The notes under the pieces: generated by a model
What the model was told of the DNA's origin: nothing
Database searches by the model: none
What the model saw: only the letters and a program-made list of their open reading frames with translations
Made by a program: the position numbers and the translations under genes
Shown here: one piece after another, positions 58,915 to 64,000 of the stretch
Position numbering within the stretch: the first letter of the stretch is position 1
Layout: each line of letters begins with the position of its first letter
Source of the DNA: Brevibacillus sp. JNUCC-41
Lineage (GTDB): Bacteria; Bacillota; Bacilli; Bacillales; DSM-1321
Length of the DNA stretch: 64,000 nucleotides
NCBI RefSeq assembly: GCF_014844095.1
Contig: NZ_CP062163.1
Coordinates: 4,373,501-4,437,500, forward strand
Reading direction: 5' to 3'

Positions 58915-59466
58915 TCATTTGTTGTTCAACCATGGAAGGAGGTCATTATGTTTATAGAGTTTCTCGGATTCTGAAATGGTTTGTGAAAGAAGAATATCAA
59001 TGGAATCAAGTAAAGAGTTTAGGGCTAGTTTAACAGAGCCACTCTCATATTGCTCTAATGGCAAAGGTAACTCTTCCTCGTCTAAAATAAAATGTTCCCC
59101 ATCCGGAAGCACCAAGATATCAATGATCAAATCCTCAAAGGAAACCAACTTATCCTCCATATATGTATTCCTTACAATATTAAAATAGGATCCTAAATAA
59201 TGCCCTTCGTTATCTCTCCAGATGTATAAATTATAAGGACGGTCTTTCCAATAATGAGCAATCGTATAACTGCCTATAGGAATGGTTAGTTTTATATGAC
59301 CCGCTTTCATCGTGAACGTATCCATGATTTCATGAAAAAGCACGACATGTTGCTTTTGTGCTTTTAACAGCAAACAGTTATATTCCACAACTACTGAGTC
59401 ATAGCGGATTTTTCTTTCTATTATTTCATCGCCACGCTGTAGTGCTGGTGTAAATATATTGTCCAT
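58915..59466 (-). CDS. DUF402 protein
   Basis: This 183-residue soluble protein has the DUF402 core: ERKIRYDSVVVEYNCLLL, WKDRPYNLYIWRDNEGHYLG, SYFNIVRNT and VSFEDLIIDILVLPDGEHFILDEEELP. In relatives with known function these aspartate and glutamate residues bind metal for nucleoside di/triphosphate hydrolysis; whether this one does so is not known. The tail is helical. An ATG at 59466 begins the frame, with GGGAG shortly upstream. A MITE-like element lies about 75 bases upstream. Confidence 0.82.
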   Translation of the reverse strand: MDNIFTPALQRGDEIIERKIRYDSVVVEYNCLLLKAQKQHVVLFHEIMDTFTMKAGHIKLTIPIGSYTIAHYWKDRPYNLYIWRDNEGHYLGSYFNIVRNTYMEDKLVSFEDLIIDILVLPDGEHFILDEEELPLPLEQYESGSVKLALNSLLDSIDILLSQTISESEKLYKHNDLLPWLNNK

Positions 59467-59539
59467 CGTTTCTATTCTCCCTTAAAAACTATCTAGATCA
59501 TTTATTTCATTATACTCAATAAGGTTTTTCTTTTCTAAT

Positions 59540-59742
59540 GGCTCTTTTCGTAAAGATAGTTGTTTTTAAAAACTAAACGATTTAAGGTTGATTGGAGCGC
59601 AAGTGCGAGACTCCTGAGGGAGCAACGGGACAGGTGAGACCCCACAGGCTCACCGCCCGCCCCGCGGAAAGCGAGCATCTGGAGGGGAAATCAACCAAAC
59701 GGCTTTACTTGGTAAATAGCAACAAAGCATGCGAAAAAAGCC
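59540..59742 (-). mobile_element. MITE-like element, copy 3 (203 bp, inverted)
   Basis: It runs from GGCTCTTTTCGTAAAGATAG to CATGCGAAAAAAGCC and is in the opposite orientation to copies 1 and 2. It is flanked by a perfect 8-bp direct repeat TTTCTAAT (59532-59539 and 59743-59750). Compared with copy 2 it lacks the TCCTCGGCGTAAACGCC-type segment, a loss consistent with deletion between two GCCT repeats. The remainder of the gap to 59908 shows nothing else. Confidence 0.88.
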
Positions 59743-59908
59743 TTTCTAATAGGTGGATCGCCAGGAAATGAGGATTAACAGCTTCAAGGAAATTTAAATC
59801 TCAAAACCTAATTTCACACCTGAAGTACCAAAAAAATAGGCTTAATTCACTTCAAATTCATACGCTTCTGGAATAAACACAACTTACGAGATAGTTGTTT
59901 CCTGGATC

Positions 59909-60409
59909 CTATCCCATAAACGCCTGCTTTAACGTTTTAATGTCAATTTTCTTCATTTGGAGAAGCGCTTTCATTAGTCTTTCCGATTTTTCAGGATTCG
60001 GGTCGTTTACCATTTCGGTTAGTTCCTCAGGGACAATTTGCCATGAAACACCAAATCGATCTTTCAGCCAACCGCACACTTGGGCTTTTTCGTCTCCGCC
60101 TTCGGAAAGTTTTCCCCAATAATAATCCACATCTTCTTGATCCTCGCAATGGATGATAAATGATATTGCCTCTGTGAATTTGAATTGAGGACCGCCATTC
60201 AATGCTACGAATGCTTGTCCTTCCAATTCAAATTCCACGGTCATCACTGATCCCTCTTGCTTCCCGTGGATTTGATTTCCTTCATTTCCATAGCGAGTGA
60301 TTCTTCCAATCTTAGAATTTCCGAAGATGGAAGTGTAGAACTTTGCCGCCTCTTCAGCTTGAGTATCAAACCACAAGTTAGTTGTGATTTTTTGAATTTT
60401 ATTTTTCAT
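59909..60409 (-). CDS. VOC-superfamily protein (PhnB/3-demethylubiquinone methyltransferase-like fold)
   Basis: This 166-residue protein has the PhnB-like VOC fold: KITTNLWFDTQAEEAAKFYT, SIFGNSKIG, VEFELEGQAFVALNGGPQF and CGWLKDRFGVSWQIVP. Despite the historical family name it is not expected to be a methyltransferase; relatives bind metals or small molecules. GGAGAAA precedes the ATG. It is monocistronic. Confidence 0.87.
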   Translation of the reverse strand: MKNKIQKITTNLWFDTQAEEAAKFYTSIFGNSKIGRITRYGNEGNQIHGKQEGSVMTVEFELEGQAFVALNGGPQFKFTEAISFIIHCEDQEDVDYYWGKLSEGGDEKAQVCGWLKDRFGVSWQIVPEELTEMVNDPNPEKSERLMKALLQMKKIDIKTLKQAFMG

Positions 60410-60763
60410 AATTTCTCCTTTTCGATTACATATTTAGCAAGTCTTCGATAACTAAACCCTTCAGTTATTGAGGTAATAAGTGAAATTTGTTTTTTTGATT
60501 ATGGATGTACCCTTGTCAGGAAACAAGAAAATAAGCGTTAGGTTGAAGTTATAAATCATTTTGAGAATTCAATTTTTACTAGCCAATCATTTAACTGATA
60601 ACCTTTATATAGCATCCCCTAAGGGTTAACGAAAAATTGTTTCCTTAGTTATAGAATCTTTGCCCTTGGTGATGGAAATACAAAAAGGATATAGAAACTT
60701 TTCACCAGTGAAAAGACCTATATCCAAATCGAAGATTAATTAATAAAGGCTCATTTTCATTTC
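60410..60763. other. Gap with a strong terminator hairpin
   Basis: The only clear structure is the hairpin GGATATAG/CTATATCC with an inner CTTTTCA/TGAAAAG stem (60687-60725). On the minus strand it is followed by TTTTTG, so it ends the gene at 60764. Confidence 0.6.
60681..60725 (-). terminator. Terminator of the second PhnB-like gene
   Basis: A two-part stem (8 bp plus 7 bp, separated by small bulges) is followed on the minus strand by TTTTTG. Confidence 0.8.
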
Positions 60764-61177
60764 TTAGCTCTCGAAGTTAAATTGCCAATTGATTCCGAAT
60801 TTATCGGTTAACTGACCGTAAATTTTACTCCAGAATGTTTCTTGGAGCTCCAGACCAACCGTTCCTCCTACACTTAGTTTGTTAAAGATCGATTTAATTT
60901 CTTCCAAATCATTACCGACATATGCCAGGCTGATATTGTTACCTTCAACAAAGGGCATACCAGGAAAAGTATCGGAAAACATGACATTGCTTCCAGTAAT
61001 ATTCAGCCTTGTATGCATGACTAAATTTTTCGCTTCTTCTGGAAGGGGAAATTCCGGATTAGGAGGTGTTTCACCAAAGGTCATGATATTTGGTTGCTCC
61101 GTTCCAAAAACCTCTGCGTAAAACTTTACTGCTTCTCGGCAATTCCCATTAAAATTAAGATATGCATCAACTGACAT
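60764..61177 (-). CDS. VOC-superfamily PhnB-like protein
   Basis: This 137-residue protein has the PhnB pattern: AYLNFNGNCREAVKFYAEVF, LVMHTRLNITGSNVMFSDTF, NNISLAYVGNDLEEIKSIF and YGQLTDKFGINWQFNF. It shares the general fold with the gene at 59909 but little identity. The function is unknown. GGAGTGAG precedes the ATG. A terminator follows. Confidence 0.87.
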   Translation of the reverse strand: MSVDAYLNFNGNCREAVKFYAEVFGTEQPNIMTFGETPPNPEFPLPEEAKNLVMHTRLNITGSNVMFSDTFPGMPFVEGNNISLAYVGNDLEEIKSIFNKLSVGGTVGLELQETFWSKIYGQLTDKFGINWQFNFES

Positions 61178-61243
61178 TTATCTCACTCCTATTTTTTTAT
61201 TTATTATTCGTTGCTACAAGTTTAATGACATCATGTTTCATTA

Positions 61244-61711
61244 TTACCTGACGAAAAATTCCGGTGGTTCAATTCCGAGCGTTCTAAGATAGATATACCC
61301 TTGTCCCCTATGATGGATTTCATTTTCCAAAGCATATTGAAGTCTATCAAAGTGGCTTTGTGAGGGACCAAAAAAGGGATCCTTTTCCACGACTGCAAGC
61401 GTTTCCTCAGTCACTTCCTCCCACAGTTTCCTAGTATCAGCCCTTACCGCTTCGCATGCTGAAACTAGTTCCTCTTTGGTGGAAATCCCAGCAAACGAAT
61501 CTGGATACTCCCAAACACTAAGTGCAATTCCACGCATATATCCAGTCTCAATGTTCATGATTTCTTTAACCATCTCTGCGAAAGGGCGAAGCTTCCCAGC
61601 CGGGGTATAGTGAAATAATTCCTCTTCAGGAAAGGCTTCAACCACCCGCATCGTTAATCTCCTGTTGCCTTCTAATATATTTAGCAAACCCTCTTTCGAT
61701 AGAACCACCAT
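61244..61711 (-). CDS. DinB-family protein
   Basis: This 155-residue four-helix-bundle protein is of the DinB/YfiT type. The C-terminal motif NEIHHRGQGYIYLRTLGI carries the usual metal-binding histidine. At the position of the first histidine it reads KEIMNIETGYMRG, so one of the three ligands appears replaced by glutamate. It may be a thiol transferase-like or binding protein; its substrate is unknown. GGAGAGTG precedes the ATG. Confidence 0.85.
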   Translation of the reverse strand: MVVLSKEGLLNILEGNRRLTMRVVEAFPEEELFHYTPAGKLRPFAEMVKEIMNIETGYMRGIALSVWEYPDSFAGISTKEELVSACEAVRADTRKLWEEVTEETLAVVEKDPFFGPSQSHFDRLQYALENEIHHRGQGYIYLRTLGIEPPEFFVR

Positions 61712-62177
61712 TTCACTCTCCTTTGAGAAATACTCTGTATAGAAGTTCTGGGGAAAATCGAAAAGTCCTGCTACTCCTGCAATTTTCTTTATGTAAAGTT
61801 TGTACAGCTTTTTTTTCTAACGGGGGCATCTTCTTAAAATAACATTTTTCTTTTACACTTGATAAAATGAATAGGAGTAAAACCACAGAGATGGTTTTTA
61901 CTCCCATAAGAGATGGAGTTATGGAACGATTAACGGTGATAGCGCAATATCTGGAAGGGAATTCGCACATACAGATACTTAGATCATGCAGAAGTGATAA
62001 TTAAGCAATATTCGTAAGAAATTGACTTCCAAAAGCCGGGAAATGGAATCTTGGTAAATATTGATTAAATTTTGGATTTATTATACCATTCAATTAGTTA
62101 TCTAGTTCCAACCAACAATATGCTTATACTTAATGGATATCATTAATAACGGAGCCAGAAGAAAGGAAGAGAAGCAA
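61712..62177. other. Divergent gap between DinB and VOC genes
   Basis: A perfect inverted repeat GGAGTAAAACC/GGTTTTTACTCC-like pair lies at 61874-61904 without a T tract. An 85-residue minus-strand frame (61713-61970) has no ribosome site and no recognisable sequence. I see nothing else. Confidence 0.4.
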
Positions 62178-62558
62178 ATGATTAATAAAGTCGGTCAAAT
62201 CATGTTATATGTAAATAACCAAGACGAGTCATTGAAATTTTGGACGGAAAAATTCGGTTTTAGTGTAATTTCTGAAGAAGATAACGGCCAAGGGCTAAGA
62301 TGGATTGAAATAGCCCCAACAAAGGAAGCGCAAACGAGTATCATCCTGCATAATAAGGAATTCATCGCTAAAATGCAGCCGGAATTAAATCTTAATACAC
62401 CTTCGTTAATGTTTTACTCGGATAATCTTGATGAATTATATAAAGACTTTTCTGAGAAGAATATCAAAGTCGGGGAACTTGTGAATATGCCATCTGGAAG
62501 AGTCTTCAATTTTGCTGATAACGAAGATAATTACTTTGCAGTCATGGAAAAGAAGTAA
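62178..62558 (+). CDS. VOC-family (glyoxalase-like) protein
   Basis: This 126-residue protein has two beta-alpha-beta3 units of the glyoxalase/bleomycin-resistance fold: VGQIMLYVNNQDESLKFWTE, KFGFSVISEED, SLMFYSDNLDELYKDFSEK and GRVFNFADNEDNYFAVME. The last glutamate is the usual metal ligand. The exact function cannot be read. GAAAGGAAGAG fixes the start at 62178; the in-frame ATG at 62133 is unsupported. A terminator follows. Confidence 0.87.
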   Translation: MINKVGQIMLYVNNQDESLKFWTEKFGFSVISEEDNGQGLRWIEIAPTKEAQTSIILHNKEFIAKMQPELNLNTPSLMFYSDNLDELYKDFSEKNIKVGELVNMPSGRVFNFADNEDNYFAVMEKK

Positions 62559-62579
62559 ATCATTTAACTATAAATAAAG

Positions 62580-62629
62580 AACATCAAAACGACTCGAAAT
62601 ACTATTTTTAGTCATTTTGATGTTTTTTT
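62580..62629. terminator. Terminator between VOC and ferredoxin genes
   Basis: AACATCAAAA-GACT pairs with AGTC-TTTTGATGTT and is followed by T. It can serve both convergent genes. Confidence 0.82.
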
Positions 62630-62639
62630 ATACTACTAT

Positions 62640-62960
62640 TTAGTCTGCAGGCCTTGGCCCAGAAAGAAGTCCAGAGTTCTCAACCGTCTTGATCGGCCGA
62701 ACGGTTATGTCCCCATTCACATAAATTTGACAAGATAAACGCAAATGATCTTCCATTCCTTTTTCTTCAAAGATCTTTTTTTCTTTATGTGTGACCTCCA
62801 AAAAATCACCTGCCAAAATTTCCACTCTGCAAGTTGTACATTTAGCCTTCCCGCCGCAGCGGTGGAGAATATTAATACCGTTATCTTCCAATGCTAATAC
62901 TAGCTTTTTTCCATTTTCAACTTCAAACGTTCCTTGGTCAAATACTGTTACGCAAGGCAT
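62640..62960 (-). CDS. 2Fe-2S ferredoxin
   Basis: This 106-residue electron carrier of the plant/adrenodoxin-type fold has cluster ligands in CGGKAKCTTC (three cysteines) and a fourth in LRLSCQIYV. The start MPCVTVFDQGTFEVENGKKL is the usual first beta-hairpin. No reductase or oxygenase partner lies nearby, so the partner is unknown. GAGGTGG precedes the ATG. Confidence 0.9.
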   Translation of the reverse strand: MPCVTVFDQGTFEVENGKKLVLALEDNGINILHRCGGKAKCTTCRVEILAGDFLEVTHKEKKIFEEKGMEDHLRLSCQIYVNGDITVRPIKTVENSGLLSGPRPAD

Positions 62961-63176
62961 CTAATACCACCTCTTATTATAAGATATCTTTCAACAGGTC
63001 ATTTATATATCTATTCTCTTACCTTGTCCATATGACATAAAAAAATGTGAAGTCAATTACTGAATGATAGTTAAGATGAATAATTAATTATCTTGAAGAC
63101 AAACTTTAAGTACATTCATAATAGAGAGCCAATTAAGATTTAAAGAAGTGAAATAATAAAAGGGAGGTGCATGCCT

Positions 63177-63797
63177 GTGACTAATGGCAATTGTGATTTT
63201 TCACCAATGAAACAAATGTTAAAAGAGGATATTCGTCAAGTAATATCGTCATTACAGGATAACTTAGAAGCAATGGGTGATGAAAATTATTGTCTTCTTG
63301 GAAACTTCGAGAAAATAAAGGAAAAATTTATATACATCGATATGAAAGCAGCAACCTTTTATTTGAACTGTTATTTGTCACCGTTTACGGACAAATATCC
63401 TGAGTTATCAACTTGCGTACAAAATTTGTCTAATTTGAGACATGGCGGCTTGATTGTGATTCAACGTGGAGACCCTATTGATTCATTGATTCAACCCGGT
63501 ATTTCAATAGGAGCGGAGTTAACCCATTCTTTATTGGAATCAATTTTTTTCCCTGGAAATCCACTACATGATGGCGCCGTATTGGTTAATCAAAATCAAA
63601 TTGTTTCCGCAGCAAATGTCCTTCCGCTTTCAGACAGATCAACAGGGGGAAAAAAACTTGGAACACGCCATCGTTCTGCTTTAGGTTTATCTGAACGGAG
63701 TGATGCCCTTGTATTGGTGGTATCAGAGGAAACAGGAAGAGTTTCATTTGCATTTAATGGGAATCTGTACCCAATTAATGCCCATGGGCCTATATAG
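63177..63797 (+). CDS. cdaS: CdaS-type sporulation diadenylate cyclase
   Basis: This protein makes cyclic di-AMP from two ATP. It has an N-terminal helical regulatory segment (residues 1-60, NCDFSPMKQMLKEDIRQVI) and a DisA_N catalytic domain with NPLHDGAVLV (DGA motif), LGTRHRSALGLSE (RHR motif) and VLVVSEETGRVSF. The two-helix N-terminus and length of 206 residues match B. subtilis CdaS, which acts in the developing spore. GGAGG at 63163-63167 is better spaced for the GTG at 63177 than for the in-frame ATG at 63171, but either is possible. It is monocistronic. Confidence 0.9.
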   Translation: MTNGNCDFSPMKQMLKEDIRQVISSLQDNLEAMGDENYCLLGNFEKIKEKFIYIDMKAATFYLNCYLSPFTDKYPELSTCVQNLSNLRHGGLIVIQRGDPIDSLIQPGISIGAELTHSLLESIFFPGNPLHDGAVLVNQNQIVSAANVLPLSDRSTGGKKLGTRHRSALGLSERSDALVLVVSEETGRVSFAFNGNLYPINAHGPI

Positions 63798-63943
63798 AAT
63801 TTTTGAAACAATAATGTTGTAGGTTATTCATCCCCCGGAAAAATAATCATTTTGGGTAAAGGATAACGTATTTTTATCAATTTTGTCATTCAAAAGCTTA
63901 TTTTCCTCGGAATTACAGGTACGGAATAGGTTATGAATTAATG

Positions 63944-63969
63944 AACCCGGTGATTTTTACCGGGTTTTT
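63944..63969 (+). terminator. Terminator downstream of cdaS
   Basis: AACCCGGT pairs with ACCGGGTT around GATTTTT and is followed by T residues. It lies about 150 bases after the cdaS stop. Confidence 0.8.
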
Positions 63970-64000
63970 GGTTGCTTTTTATATAAAAAAAGGCATATGA

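Noticed and set aside
61713..61970. 85-codon minus-strand frame upstream of the DinB gene
   Set aside because: No ribosome site, no recognisable residues, and it covers an intergenic inverted repeat.
1..64000. tRNA, rRNA, CRISPR arrays, integrases or complete insertion sequences
   Set aside because: No cloverleaf-like segments, repeat-spacer arrays or transposase or integrase motifs were seen in any frame.

Overview
The window looks like a chromosomal segment of a low-GC, endospore-forming member of the Bacillaceae. The best fit is the Peribacillus/Bacillus simplex group, but that species-level guess is an inference. Supporting genes are a SpoIIS toxin-antitoxin locus, arginase with a RocE-type permease, YkfB/YkfC murein-peptide enzymes, a CdaS-type diadenylate cyclase, strong AGGAGG ribosome sites and frequent TTG/GTG starts. 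I see no rRNA, tRNA, CRISPR array, prophage or complete transposase gene.

Layout: 0-4.2 kb holds the end of a YnfA-family gene and a three-gene cassette (amidohydrolase, small DUF3311 membrane protein, sodium:solute symporter). 4.4-9.3 kb has a drug/metabolite exporter, a metallo-beta-lactamase-fold hydrolase, a complete spoIISABC locus and a GAF-GGDEF protein. 9.8-18.4 kb carries a SUV3-like helicase, small membrane and stress genes, a copper-storage-like protein and a SpoVB-like flippase. 18.7-21.5 kb is rocF-rocE. 22-24 kb is a lone AT-rich gene for a 688-residue protein with a C-terminal XRE domain.

24.4-34.4 kb is a nine-gene operon: an ADP-forming acyl-CoA ligase, two MaoC-type hydratases, a thiolase-fold protein without the thiolase cysteine, a DUF35 partner, two acyl-CoA dehydrogenases, an aldehyde dehydrogenase and an MFS carrier. 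The gene set matches the logic of steroid side-chain degradation by retro-aldol cleavage and is the most interesting system here. 36.6-42.3 kb is a second, larger amidohydrolase cassette (amidohydrolase, M20 amidase, DUF3311, symporter, nitrilase), paralogous to the first. 43.4-46.7 kb is a murein-peptide recycling unit (DUF819 permease, ykfB, ykfC).

47-64 kb is mixed: an S9 peptidase, a membrane diguanylate cyclase, a methyltransferase, a formylglycine-generating-enzyme-fold protein, a DUF2935 protein, a GntR regulator followed by three SDR genes with a palindromic operator between them, a lysozyme-like protein, DUF402, several VOC/DinB proteins, a ferredoxin and cdaS.

Three copies of a roughly 200-bp MITE-like element occur at 12.7, 52.1 and 59.5 kb. 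Each has GGCT/AGCC inverted ends and a perfect 8-bp target duplication. All coordinates and start choices were read by eye from the sequence; no similarity searches were run.
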